The notes beneath the pieces were generated by a model. That model searched no databases. It worked only from the letters and a program-made list of their open reading frames with translations, and had not been told where the DNA came from. Source: Qipengyuania_C sp046254955 (GTDB lineage Bacteria > Pseudomonadota > Alphaproteobacteria > Sphingomonadales > Sphingomonadaceae). Taken from it: 64,000 nucleotides of DNA. Of this stretch, positions 54,848 to 63,626 are shown in pieces. The position numbers and the translations under genes are program-made. The stretch's first letter is position 1, and the number at the start of each line of letters is the position of its first letter. The stretch is from NCBI RefSeq assembly GCF_046254955.1, contig NZ_JBJXRG010000001.1, positions 1,116,001 to 1,180,000 of the forward strand. The letters run 5' to 3'.

Positions 54848-56224
54848 TCAGCATTCCACCACGTTGACGGCGAGACCTCCCTTCGAGGTTTCCTTATACT
54901 TGCGGCGCATGTCCCGCCCGGTCTGACGCATGGTCTCGATCACCTTGTCGAGGCTGACCATGTGGCTGCCATCGCCCATCAGCGCGAGGCGGCTGGCGTC
55001 AATCGCCTTGACCGCGCCCATCGCGTTGCGCTCGATGCACGGAATCTGCACCAATCCGCCGACCGGATCGCAGGTGAGGCCAAGATTGTGCTCCATCCCG
55101 ATCTCCGCCGCGTTCTCGACCTGCCAGATGTCGCCGCCCAAAGCCGCAGTCAGACCAGCCGCCGCCATCGAGCAGGCGACCCCGACCTCGCCTTGGCAAC
55201 CGACCTCCGCACCCGAGATGCTGGCGTTGCGCTTGTACAGCGCCCCGATTGCGGCCGCAGTGAGCAGGAATGTCCGCTTGCCCTCGGTGGTGCCGCGATA
55301 GCAGCGCTCGTAGTATCGAAGGACCGCCGGGATTATTCCGGCCGCGCCATTTGTGGGGGCGGTTACGACCCTGCCGCCGGCGGCATTCTCCTCGTTCACG
55401 GCGATCGCCCAAAGATTGATCCAGTCGAGCGTGCCGAGCGGCTCGCTGAGCGAGGCTTCCTGCCGCGCGCGCAGCTCCGCCGCAATCTGCGGCGCGCGGC
55501 GCTTCACCTGGAGCCCGCCTGGGAGAATACCTTCTTCGCGGCAGCCCCTGTCGATGCAGGCCATCATCGCTTCGCCGATGGCGTCGATCGCTTGCTCGAC
55601 CTGCTCAAGGGGTTGCCGTGCGCATTCGTTACGCAGCATTAATTGTGCGATTGAGAGGCCTTCATTCTGGCACATCTCGAGCAATTCCGCGCCTGATGCA
55701 AAATAGAATGGCACCCCTGTATCCATAGGTGAGGGCGCATTGTTCCCAGCTTCGACTTCGTCGACCACGAAGCCGCCACCGATCGAATAGTACATGCGGC
55801 GGAATAGGATTTTGCCTGCGCTATCGCGCGCTTCGCAAGCCATTGCATTCGAATGAAACGGCATGCGATCCTTGAAGTGAAAACGCAGATCGCGCTCCTC
55901 TTCGAAAGCGACTGGCTGCTCCGCGAGGAGCGCGATCTCCTGCTTCTGGCGCATGGCCTCAAGATACTCCGGCACGCGGTCCGGATCGAGGCTGGCCGGC
56001 TCGTGCCCAGCAAGACCCAGCATCGCCGCGCTGTCCGATCCATGCCCTTTTCCGGTCAGCGCCAGTGAGCCATAGAAATCGACCGAAACTTGTGCGACTT
56101 GCCCGAGCATATCCATCTCGCGAAGCATGGCGCTGAAGCGTTGCGCGGCTACCATCGGACCCGTCGTATGCGAGCTCGACGGGCCGACCCCGACCTTGAA
56201 CAATTCGAACAGGCTTACGCTCAT
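54848..56224 (-). CDS. sdaA: L-serine ammonia-lyase (4Fe-4S type)
   Basis: Deaminates L-serine to pyruvate and ammonia; 458 residues, single-chain iron-sulfur type. Opening SVSLFELFKVGVGPSSSHTTGPMVAA, GSLALTGKGHGSDSA, then SAEVGCQGEVGVACSMAAAG with Cys ligands, and a third Cys in VQIPCIERNAMGAVKAI. The ATG at 56224 follows AGAGGA by 6 nt. It completes the path from sarcosine via glycine and serine (GlyA, elsewhere) to pyruvate. Confidence 0.95.
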   Translation of the reverse strand: MSVSLFELFKVGVGPSSSHTTGPMVAAQRFSAMLREMDMLGQVAQVSVDFYGSLALTGKGHGSDSAAMLGLAGHEPASLDPDRVPEYLEAMRQKQEIALLAEQPVAFEEERDLRFHFKDRMPFHSNAMACEARDSAGKILFRRMYYSIGGGFVVDEVEAGNNAPSPMDTGVPFYFASGAELLEMCQNEGLSIAQLMLRNECARQPLEQVEQAIDAIGEAMMACIDRGCREEGILPGGLQVKRRAPQIAAELRARQEASLSEPLGTLDWINLWAIAVNEENAAGGRVVTAPTNGAAGIIPAVLRYYERCYRGTTEGKRTFLLTAAAIGALYKRNASISGAEVGCQGEVGVACSMAAAGLTAALGGDIWQVENAAEIGMEHNLGLTCDPVGGLVQIPCIERNAMGAVKAIDASRLALMGDGSHMVSLDKVIETMRQTGRDMRRKYKETSKGGLAVNVVEC

Positions 56225-56504
56225 CAGGCGTCCTCTCCTTTGGTTGGCTGCAAATGCACTGATCGGGCTCAGCGGTCGAGCGGCATGTGGATGCCCCATT
56301 CGAGATAAGCCGAAATTATCGACAGTTGAAAGGTGACTGATAGTGGCTGCCGATCTCGCTCAACATGCTGAAAGATATGGTAGATTCGACCTGGCCTCCG
56401 CCGTGGAGCGGGATGTAGCAGGAAGCGCTATTGTTTGAATGGCTTCTCTATTCTGAGGGTTTCAGGCAGACCGCTCGCCAGTTCCAACGGCAGCGAGAGT
56501 TGCT
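56225..56504. promoter_or_regulatory. Divergent promoter region between sdaA and tmpA-like genes
   Basis: 280 bp without a gene. It separates the minus-strand serine deaminase from the plus-strand dioxygenase and should carry both promoters. I find no clear palindrome or terminator. Confidence 0.4.
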
Positions 56505-57647
56505 ATGCATGTGAGTAGTGTCGTTCTTGCTACTGATCCGCATTCGGGCGGTGCCATACTCTCCAAAGGTAATGCGCAGCGTGTTGTCTTGCATCCTGTG
56601 TGGCTACGCGAGCGAGTGAGCGAACCCCATGCAGTGGACTCGTTCAATCACCAGCGCCTTTACGAGCCCAACGACCTTCCGGACGACCTGCGTGTAGTTG
56701 ATGTGGGCGGCGTGGATGGTTTCACCATCACATTCAGCGACGGGTATAATGGCCATTTCGACCCTGAGCGCTTGCTGATCGAGTGCGGTTGGGAGAGCGA
56801 CTTGGAGGCTCCACCACCTCCCATTGCCTGGACGAGAAGTTCGGGAGAAATCCCGGTTGCACACTTTTCTGAACTCGATGATCCTGACGGGATGCGCCTG
56901 CTTCTCGAAGGGTTCTTTACGCGAGGTTTCTGTATCATTCGCGGTACGCCCTGCGAAGCAGGCGATCTTGATGAGCTTGCACAGCGCTTCGGCTACATTC
57001 GCGAGACAAACTGGGGCAGACTATTCGATGTCTATTCCAAACCGGTTGCCACCGATCTTGCCTACACGGGCCTGGCGTTGGCGGCGCATACTGACAATCC
57101 TTACCGGTTTCCCGTTCCGGGCATCCAGTTCCTGCACTGCCTTGAGAATAGCGTTGCAGGCGGCTTTTCAACCGTCGTTGACGGTTTAGCGCTGGTCGAG
57201 CGTATCGCCGAAATTGCGCCGCAAGAAGCACGTGCGCTGGAGGAACTGCCGGTGCGCTTCCGCTATGACACTTCAAGCTGCATCGTTGAAGATACGAGCC
57301 CGCTGATCGAGCGTGACAATCTCGGTCGCCTTATCGGAGTTCGGCTGAGTTCGCGGCTCGACTACGTGTTACCGGCAGACCCCAAAGAGCTGGACCTCTT
57401 TTACGCCGGGCGCAGGCGGCTGCAGCGGATGGCGAATGATCCCGAATTCCAGCTGAGTTTTCCGTTCGAATCTGGCTTGCTGCTCATGATGGACAATCGG
57501 CGCACACTGCATGGCCGCACCGCCTTCGACGGAACCAGCGGCAAGAGGCACTTGCAAGGCTGCTATATTGACCATGACGGGCCGCGTAGCTTGTGGCGTA
57601 CACTTATGCGCGATGGGGTGGCCAGCTTGGGCCGGGAGGCGGCATGA
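56505..57647 (+). CDS. tmpA: Fe(II)/2OG dioxygenase, TmpA-like (gamma-butyrobetaine hydroxylase family)
   Basis: A 380-residue TauD/BBOX-family oxygenase. The N-terminal GBBH-like domain (HPVWLRERV; residues ~25-95) lacks the usual zinc cysteines. The catalytic triad is His195-Asp197 (AAHTDNPYR) and His336 (TLHGRTAF), with Arg348 for 2-oxoglutarate; TNWGRLFDV is typical for trimethylammonium substrates. TmpA hydroxylates 2-trimethylammonioethylphosphonate at C1. The call rests on the HD-domain partner, encoded in a 4-nt overlap; a gamma-butyrobetaine or trimethyllysine hydroxylase is the alternative. Confidence 0.78.
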   Translation: MHVSSVVLATDPHSGGAILSKGNAQRVVLHPVWLRERVSEPHAVDSFNHQRLYEPNDLPDDLRVVDVGGVDGFTITFSDGYNGHFDPERLLIECGWESDLEAPPPPIAWTRSSGEIPVAHFSELDDPDGMRLLLEGFFTRGFCIIRGTPCEAGDLDELAQRFGYIRETNWGRLFDVYSKPVATDLAYTGLALAAHTDNPYRFPVPGIQFLHCLENSVAGGFSTVVDGLALVERIAEIAPQEARALEELPVRFRYDTSSCIVEDTSPLIERDNLGRLIGVRLSSRLDYVLPADPKELDLFYAGRRRLQRMANDPEFQLSFPFESGLLLMMDNRRTLHGRTAFDGTSGKRHLQGCYIDHDGPRSLWRTLMRDGVASLGREAA

Positions 57648-58246
57648 GCAAGCATCGGACCGTCTCCTTCACTCGCATGGATCAAGGCACTGCCGAGGAC
57701 TACGCGCTACTCGATGCGCATGAAACCGCGTTCAAGTCTGACCTACCGCGCCGCATTCTCGCTCGACTGGCGGCCATGGGCGAAGGTCTATCGGGTTACA
57801 AAGTTTCGCGGCTTGAACATTCTCTCCAGACTGCCACTCGCGCTCGCCGTGCCGGAGCGGATGCCGATTGGGTGGTATCCGCTCTAATCCACGATCTTGG
57901 TGACGAACTCGCGCCGCAGAACCATGACACGCTAGCTGCTGCAATGATCGCACCTTATGTGCGTGAGGAATGCACCTGGGCCGTCCAGCACCACGGAATT
58001 TTCCAGTTCAAGTACTATGGTGACAAGGTTGGCCTCGATCCCGAAGCACGTGAGAAATATCGCGGCTGCCCGCATTTCGAAGCCACTGCTCACTTCTGCG
58101 AGGTCTGGGACCAGACGAGCTTTGACCCAGCCTTTGAAAGCGACGATCTGGAAAGTTTTGCGCCAGAAGTTGAAGAGGTGTTCTTGCGCGAGGCTTGGCT
58201 CGAAGACAATCTGCGGCCTGGATATGTGACGCGGTTCGACGCGTAA
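57644..58246 (+). CDS. tmpB: HD-domain mixed-valent diiron oxygenase, TmpB/PhnZ-like
   Basis: A 200-residue HD-domain protein. Metal-ligand candidates are His59, His83-Asp84 (LIHDLGDE), His94, His117 (QHHGIFQ) and Asp156 or Asp161; the 24-residue spacing between the first two matches PhnZ. TmpB oxidatively cleaves the C-P bond of hydroxylated trimethylammonioethylphosphonate to give glycine betaine and phosphate. ATGA overlap with tmpA makes joint function likely. Without that context it would be annotated as a phosphohydrolase. Confidence 0.78.
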   Translation: MSKHRTVSFTRMDQGTAEDYALLDAHETAFKSDLPRRILARLAAMGEGLSGYKVSRLEHSLQTATRARRAGADADWVVSALIHDLGDELAPQNHDTLAAAMIAPYVREECTWAVQHHGIFQFKYYGDKVGLDPEAREKYRGCPHFEATAHFCEVWDQTSFDPAFESDDLESFAPEVEEVFLREAWLEDNLRPGYVTRFDA

Positions 58247-58289
58247 ATTGCTCGCGGCCAGTGGGTCGTTTCGTTGCGGAAGGATCGAC

Positions 58290-59516
58290 ATGACCCGGAT
58301 TTTCCTAGCGCTGGGTTCGCTATTTGTCTCCTCAGCGATCTTGCTTGCCGGGGGCGCGCTACTTGGAACTCTGACCTCGATCCGGGCCAATATCGAAGGC
58401 TTTCCACTGCAGTCGATCGGCATAGTCATGGCGGGATATTACGCGGGCTTCATCCTCGGCTGCGCAATGACTCCGGAAATGGTCCGACGGGTCGGTCACA
58501 TTCGTGTTTTCGCTGCGCTCGCTGCCATCGCTGCAGCTTCGAGCCTGATCTTCGCCATTGAACCTTCGACCTGGCTTTGGACCGGGCTTCGCGTCATCGT
58601 CGGCTTCAGTTTCGCCGGCCTTTATATGCTGATCGAGAGCTGGATCAACGAACGCGCGACCAATGCCAATCGGGGGCAGGTCTTGGCAATTTACCGGATC
58701 ATCGATTTCGCCGCGATGACTGTGGGGCAATACCTGCTGCTGCTGGCCGATCCCGGCGGCTTTGTGCTGTTCTCGCTTGTCGCGGTACTAATCGCATTGG
58801 CGATTGTTCCAGTGGCTTTGACTCGGATCGAGCATCCCGCGCCGCCTCGCGAAGCAAAACTCAACCTTAGGCGTTTGTGGGCGGTTTCGCCTCTGGCAGT
58901 CGCCGGTTGCTTCGTGGTTGGCCTCACTAATGGCGCGTTCTGGTCGATCGGGCCGATCTATGTCCAGCAGATGGGATATGGTTCGGCGATGATCGCAAGC
59001 TTTATGAGCGCGGCGATCTTGGCCGGAGCAGCGGCGCAATATCCGCTTGGGTTGCTGTCTGACGTGATTGATCGGCGTTCGATCCTTATCCTTGCGGCTT
59101 TGGGAGCAGCGGTATCCGGGGCTGTGCTCATGATGACAGGGGCAATCTCTGAATTCGCCATGTTGGCCGGCGCGGCCGCCTATGGTGTGTTCGCCATGGC
59201 CATATTCGGATTGGCAGCGGCTCATGCCAACGATCATGCGGAAACGGCAGATTTTGTCGCAATCAGTGGCGGATTATTGCTGGTATACGGGCTGGGGTCG
59301 GTAGCCGGGCCCCTTGCCTCACCCCTGATAATGACAAGCTTCGGCCCATCAGCCCTGTTCGGCTACACTGGGATGATGCATGCCGGACTGGTTCTGTTCG
59401 GTCTCTACCGCATCGTGCGGCGGCGCAATGTTCCGGCAAGCGAACAGGACGGGTTCGTTATCGCGCGGCCGACCACGCCCGCAGTGTTCGAATTCGATCC
59501 GCGCAGCCAGGACTAG
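58290..59516 (+). CDS. MFS transporter
   Basis: A 408-residue major facilitator with about 12 hydrophobic helices (e.g. SLFVSSAILLAGGALLG, VIVGFSFAGLYMLIESWINERATNANRGQVLAIY, LLVYGLGSVAGPLASPLIM). It resembles the YcaD/small-drug or sugar-phosphate-like MFS type; the segment ESWINERATNANRG is typical. Placed 43 bp after tmpB on the same strand, it may move the phosphonate, betaine or a related compound. AAGGA precedes the ATG. Its stop shares CTAG with the convergent regulator. Confidence 0.85.
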   Translation: MTRIFLALGSLFVSSAILLAGGALLGTLTSIRANIEGFPLQSIGIVMAGYYAGFILGCAMTPEMVRRVGHIRVFAALAAIAAASSLIFAIEPSTWLWTGLRVIVGFSFAGLYMLIESWINERATNANRGQVLAIYRIIDFAAMTVGQYLLLLADPGGFVLFSLVAVLIALAIVPVALTRIEHPAPPREAKLNLRRLWAVSPLAVAGCFVVGLTNGAFWSIGPIYVQQMGYGSAMIASFMSAAILAGAAAQYPLGLLSDVIDRRSILILAALGAAVSGAVLMMTGAISEFAMLAGAAAYGVFAMAIFGLAAAHANDHAETADFVAISGGLLLVYGLGSVAGPLASPLIMTSFGPSALFGYTGMMHAGLVLFGLYRIVRRRNVPASEQDGFVIARPTTPAVFEFDPRSQD

Positions 59517-60526
59517 GAGGACGTTTTGCCTAGCGCGAGGCGCGCCTTGACCGGCGCTTGCCGCTCGGCACTCGGAGTATTGCCGAACGCCTCGCGATAG
59601 CATTTGGTGAAATGGGCGGGCGAAACGAAACCAGTGGCCAGCGCAACCTGTACAACTGGCAGCGCGGTATGCCCAAGCAGGTGCCGTGCACGGGCGAGCC
59701 GCAAGCCGAGATAATAACGAGAAGGCGTCTTCTGGAAGTGCATCTGGAACAGCCGCTCCATCTGTCGGGGTGAAAGCCCGGCTCCTTCAGCAATCTGGTC
59801 CAAAGTAACGGGCAGTTCGATCGCTTCTTCCATCAGCGCAATCGCCTGGAGCAACTTGGGGTGGCGCACACCCGTCCGCTCCAGAATCGAGAGGCGCTGC
59901 GGCTCATGCGCCTCGCGCGCAAAGTGATGGACCATCAACTCGGCGACGCCGGTTGCCAATTCGCGGCCATGGTCTAGCGCGATGAAGTGGATCATCATGT
60001 CGAGCGGCGCAGTCCCACCGGAACAGGTCACCCGGTCACGGTCGATTTCGTATAAGCGCGAGGTGATCTCCAGCTCGGGAAAGTTCTCGGAAAAACTGAC
60101 AAGGTCTTCCCAATGGACTGTACAGCGATAGCCATCGAGCAGACCGGCACGGGCGAGGACGATGCTGCCGGTGCACACGCCGCCCAAAGCTTCGCAACGC
60201 CGCGCCTGCAATCTCAACGCATTAAGGATTTCCGGATCGGCATGTTTGTCAGCGGAAAGACCGGCGCAAACCAGTAGTATGCCCCCGGCGGCGATATCCT
60301 TGATAGCGCGGTCCGCAACCACGCTCACACCATTACTGGCTTTAACTTCGCCGCCGTCGAGTGTGGCGACGTTCCATGAATAGAGTTGGCGTCCCGCCTC
60401 GCGGTTTGCTCCGCGCAATGGCTCGATTGCCGCGGTAAAGGCAATCATCGAAAACTCGGGTACGAGCAGGAATGTGAAGTTGCGCGCAGGCGCAATGTCG
60501 TTGGCGATGTCTTGGCTTTTTACCAT
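59513..60526 (-). CDS. GlxA/GbdR-type AraC family transcriptional regulator
   Basis: A 337-residue regulator: an N-terminal DJ-1/PfpI-like domain (FTFLLVPEFSMIAFTAAIEPLRGANR; GVCTGSIVLARAGLLDGYRCTVHWED) with Cys in the nucleophile-elbow position, and a C-terminal AraC double HTH (LDQIAEGAGLSPRQMERLFQMHFQKTPSRYYLGLRLARARHLL, then GFVSPAHFTKCYREAFG). This architecture is that of GbdR, SouR and CdhR, which sense glycine betaine, dimethylglycine, sarcosine or carnitine. Between the tmpAB genes and the corrinoid cluster, it is the likely controller of both. Confidence 0.9.
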   Translation of the reverse strand: MVKSQDIANDIAPARNFTFLLVPEFSMIAFTAAIEPLRGANREAGRQLYSWNVATLDGGEVKASNGVSVVADRAIKDIAAGGILLVCAGLSADKHADPEILNALRLQARRCEALGGVCTGSIVLARAGLLDGYRCTVHWEDLVSFSENFPELEITSRLYEIDRDRVTCSGGTAPLDMMIHFIALDHGRELATGVAELMVHHFAREAHEPQRLSILERTGVRHPKLLQAIALMEEAIELPVTLDQIAEGAGLSPRQMERLFQMHFQKTPSRYYLGLRLARARHLLGHTALPVVQVALATGFVSPAHFTKCYREAFGNTPSAERQAPVKARLALGKTSS

Positions 60527-60708
60527 GCCCAGTTCGACTCCCGCTGCCTCAGTCCGGCGGACTGCGGAATTGTCGCTTTCGTAGCATCAGATGTCGCATC
60601 CGGAATAGACAGATTCGGCGGGGAGGACCATTTTCCTGGCAACCTCCGAAACAGGGGGATTCCCGGGTGGCGCAGTGCCGTCCCGGTCGCAATCGGGAGA
60701 GGCGGCCA
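60527..60708. promoter_or_regulatory. Divergent promoter region with hairpin over a ribosome site
   Basis: 182 bp between the divergent regulator and corrinoid-protein genes. TCCCG (60681-60685) can pair with CGGGA (60694-60698), which overlaps the GGGAGAGG ribosome site of the corrinoid gene and could restrain its translation. Confidence 0.4.
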
Positions 60709-61395
60709 ATGAGTGACCAAGAAGATATCATTCTGCGCGATCTGAATGACGACGATCTGGTCGAGCAGATGAAAGACGACCTCTACGACGGACTGGCGGA
60801 CGAGGTTCACGAAGGCACGCAAATACTTCTCGAACGCGGCTGGGATGCCAACCAGGTTCTCAGCGACGCGCTTGTCGAAGGAATGCGGATTGTCGGGATA
60901 GATTTCCGCGACGGTATCCTTTTCGTGCCCGAAGTGCTGCAATGCGCAGGCGCCATGAAGTCGGGCATGGAACTGCTGCGCCCGATCCTTGCCGCAAGCG
61001 AGAACAAGGCGAGCCTTGGCAAATATGTCATTGGGACGGTCAAGGGCGACATTCATGACATCGGCAAGAACCTTGTCGGCATGATGCTCGAAGGGGCCGG
61101 CTTCGAAGTCATCGACCTCGGTATCAACAATCCTATCGAGAATTACCTAGCCGCAATTGACGAGCATGAGCCAGCGATCCTTGGCATGTCGGCTCTGCTC
61201 ACTACCACCATGCCTTACATGGGTGTGGTTATCGAGGAACTCGACAAGCGCGGTATCATGAAAGAGCTCCCGGTGATGGTCGGCGGCGCGCCGCTTAACC
61301 AGGAATTTGCTGATGCAATCGGGGCGACGCAGTATGGCCGCGATGCGGCGATGAGCGCCGAGCTTGCCCGCGCTTTGGTCGGGCAGAACCACTGA
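60709..61395 (+). CDS. Corrinoid (methyl-carrier) protein, MtbC/MtgC-like
   Basis: A 228-residue cobalamin-binding methyl carrier. N-terminal helical cap (LYDGLADEVHEGTQILLERGWDANQVLSDALVEGMRIVG...DGILFVPEVLQCAGAMKSGMELLRP), then the B12 domain with DIHDIG (the cobalt-binding His), GMSALLTTTM and VGGAPLN. It would accept a methyl group from a quaternary amine methyltransferase and hand it to THF. The start at 60709 follows GGGAGAGG. TGATG overlap with the DUF1638 gene. Confidence 0.92.
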   Translation: MSDQEDIILRDLNDDDLVEQMKDDLYDGLADEVHEGTQILLERGWDANQVLSDALVEGMRIVGIDFRDGILFVPEVLQCAGAMKSGMELLRPILAASENKASLGKYVIGTVKGDIHDIGKNLVGMMLEGAGFEVIDLGINNPIENYLAAIDEHEPAILGMSALLTTTMPYMGVVIEELDKRGIMKELPVMVGGAPLNQEFADAIGATQYGRDAAMSAELARALVGQNH

Positions 61396-62129
61396 TGGGA
61401 GGCGCCGCTCGCCGATCGGGCGGACGGCAGTCGCGACTTGCCCGCCGCGCCAAGCCGCAAGGCGAAGCGGGGACGGTCGGGGCGAGCCTTGCCAGAACTT
61501 CGCGCGATCCTGACGGACCTTTTTTGATCCTGGCCTGCGGTGCGCTTGCCAATGAAATCATTGCCTTGCGCGAACAACTGGGAATCAGCGAGGATCAGCT
61601 CGTTCTGCATTGCCTTCCGGCCGAATTGCACAACCGCCCGGCGCAGATCGCGCCGCGGGTGGACGAATTTCTCGCCATGCACCGCGCGAAATACTCACAG
61701 GTGCTGATCGGGTATGGTGACTGCGGGACCGGCGGCGCGCTTGATGCAGTGCTCGAGCGGCACGATGCCGAGCGTTTGCCGCATGCGCATTGTTACGAAT
61801 TCTACGCCACCAGCCCAATGTTCCAGGAGATCACGGACAACGAAGTCGGCAGCTTCTTCGTGACCGATTTCCTCGTCAAGCACTTTGACCGGCTCATCTG
61901 GGAAGGGCTGGCGCTCGACCGGCATCCCGAAATGCTCGAGACCTTGTTCGGAAATTATCGCGACCTCGTATACCTTGCCCAGACCGACACCCCGCTGCTG
62001 CGGATCAAGGCCCAAGAAGCGGCCGAGCGGCTGGGGTTGAACTACGTTTTCCGCGATGTCGGCTATGGCGATCTGGCTTCAGCCATTGCTTCGATGTCTA
62101 TCGCCAGCGGAACGAATGCACATGTATAG
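61395..62129 (+). CDS. DUF1638 family protein
   Basis: A 244-residue DUF1638 protein, function unknown, repeatedly associated with corrinoid methyl-transfer gene clusters. Family block PFLILACGALANEIIALREQL...HCLPAELHNRPAQIAPRVDEFL and LIGYGDCGTGGALDAVLE with conserved Cys/His/Asp, which may bind metal. The first ~40 residues are basic and probably flexible. The gene is coupled to its neighbours by overlaps. Confidence 0.85.
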   Translation: MGGAARRSGGRQSRLARRAKPQGEAGTVGASLARTSRDPDGPFLILACGALANEIIALREQLGISEDQLVLHCLPAELHNRPAQIAPRVDEFLAMHRAKYSQVLIGYGDCGTGGALDAVLERHDAERLPHAHCYEFYATSPMFQEITDNEVGSFFVTDFLVKHFDRLIWEGLALDRHPEMLETLFGNYRDLVYLAQTDTPLLRIKAQEAAERLGLNYVFRDVGYGDLASAIASMSIASGTNAHV

Positions 62130-62565
62130 CGTCCGCCTGTGGTCGGTGCGCCATTCGCGCGGATTGGAGCGAGTCTACCACGCGATTAATCCGGCTATCG
62201 TCTATTTCCTGCGCGGCGTGACCAAGGTCTTCGGTCGCAGTCTCGACCGGCCGATCACCGCAGTCGAGCGCGTGGGCAAGGAATTTTTCTTCGATTGCAA
62301 GATGTGCGGCAATTGCGTGCTGTCGAGCACCGGCATGTCTTGCCCAATGAACTGCCCGAAGACGATCCGCAACGGCCCCTGCGGCGGGGTGCGCGAAAAT
62401 GGCATGTGCGAGGTCAAGCCCGAGATGCGCTGCGTCTGGCATGCCGCGTGGGATGGCGCGAGCCGTATGCGCGAAGGCAGTGTGGCTATCCACGAAGTTC
62501 AGTTTGCGGTCGATCAGCGCAACAAGGGCAAATCTTCCTGGCTGAAGCTCGCGCGCGATGACTGA
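62122..62565 (+). CDS. Methylenetetrahydrofolate reductase C-terminal domain protein
   Basis: A 147-residue protein with the cysteine-rich MTHFR C-terminal domain (CKMCGNCVLSSTGMSCPMNCP...NGPCGG), expected to bind an iron-sulfur cluster or zinc and to partner a MetF-type protein. It begins MYSVRLWSVRHSRG; an ATG at 62116 is also possible. It overlaps both the DUF1638 gene and the MTHFR gene. Confidence 0.85.
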   Translation: MYSVRLWSVRHSRGLERVYHAINPAIVYFLRGVTKVFGRSLDRPITAVERVGKEFFFDCKMCGNCVLSSTGMSCPMNCPKTIRNGPCGGVRENGMCEVKPEMRCVWHAAWDGASRMREGSVAIHEVQFAVDQRNKGKSSWLKLARDD

Positions 62566-63613
62566 GGACTATACCTTTGACGAATATGGCGCGAACCCGG
62601 GCGATCCGCTGCCGATGCGCGAAGGATACAGCTCGCACGGCCGCTTCGAACGCGTGCTGCGTGCCGGTGAATTTGCGATCACCACCGAGATCGCTCCGCC
62701 AGATAGTGCCGATCCTGATGAAGTGCTCAATCGCGCCGCGCTGTTCGATGGCTATGTCGATGCGATCAACGCGACCGATGGATCAGGAGCGAATTGCCAT
62801 ATGTCCAGCCTTGGTGTTTGCGCGCTGTTGACCCGCGTGGGCTACTCACCAATCATCCAGATGTCCTGCCGCGATCGCAACCGGATAGCGATTCAGGGCG
62901 AAGCGCTGGGTGCCGCGGCGCTGGGAGTTTGCTCGGTCCTTTGCCTTTCGGGCGACGATGTCAGTGTGGGAGACCATCCCGAAGCCAAGCCCGTATTCGA
63001 TCTCGACAGTGTCTCGTTGCTGCAGACGATTCGCACCCTGCGCGACGAGGAGCGCTTTCTTTCAGGCCGCAAGCTCGACGAAGGGCCGCGCCTGTTCCTT
63101 GGTGCTTCGATCAACCCTTTTGCTCCGCCCATCGCCAACCGCGTCGATCAATTCGCCAAGAAGGTCGCGGCAGGCGCGCAGTTCGTGCAGTCGCAATATT
63201 GCTTCGATATGGAAATGGCGCGCAGTTTCATGAAGCGCGCGGTCGACAGGGGGCTCGGTGACAAGTGCTTCGTCCTGATGGGCGTCGGCGTGCTGGCCAG
63301 CGCGAAGACTGCGATGTGGCTGCGCAGCGCAATCCCTGGTGTGCACATACCTGATGAGATCGTCCGCCGCCTCGAACAGGCGGAAAGGCCGCGCGAGGAA
63401 GGCCGAGCGATTGCGGTCGAACTGATGCAGCAGCTGGCCGAAATAGAAGGCATCAGCGGCATCCATTTGATGGCCTATAAGCAGGAGCAATTCGTAGGCG
63501 AGATCGTCACTCGCTCCAAAGTGCTCGGCGACCGCAAGCCATGGGCACTCGCTAGCGCCGAGGATGCGCTGCAAGTCAACATCGGACACCAATACCAGGC
63601 GGCTCAAGGATAA
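62558..63613 (+). CDS. Methylenetetrahydrofolate reductase (MetF-like)
   Basis: A 351-residue TIM-barrel flavoprotein of the MTHFR family (FAITTEIAPPDSADPDEVL; DAINATDGSGANCHMSSL; LCLSGDDVSVGDHPEA; GASINPFAPP; KKVAAGAQFVQSQYCFD). With the preceding Cys-rich protein it should interconvert methyl-THF and methylene-THF, here probably in the oxidative direction after methyl transfer to THF, feeding FolD. Confidence 0.92.
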   Translation: MTEDYTFDEYGANPGDPLPMREGYSSHGRFERVLRAGEFAITTEIAPPDSADPDEVLNRAALFDGYVDAINATDGSGANCHMSSLGVCALLTRVGYSPIIQMSCRDRNRIAIQGEALGAAALGVCSVLCLSGDDVSVGDHPEAKPVFDLDSVSLLQTIRTLRDEERFLSGRKLDEGPRLFLGASINPFAPPIANRVDQFAKKVAAGAQFVQSQYCFDMEMARSFMKRAVDRGLGDKCFVLMGVGVLASAKTAMWLRSAIPGVHIPDEIVRRLEQAERPREEGRAIAVELMQQLAEIEGISGIHLMAYKQEQFVGEIVTRSKVLGDRKPWALASAEDALQVNIGHQYQAAQG

Positions 63614-63626
63614 GGATCACGCCCGC

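Noticed and set aside
60600..60708. Cobalamin riboswitch before the corrinoid operon
   Set aside because: The sequence lacks the B12-box and the conserved core; only a short hairpin near the ribosome site is visible.
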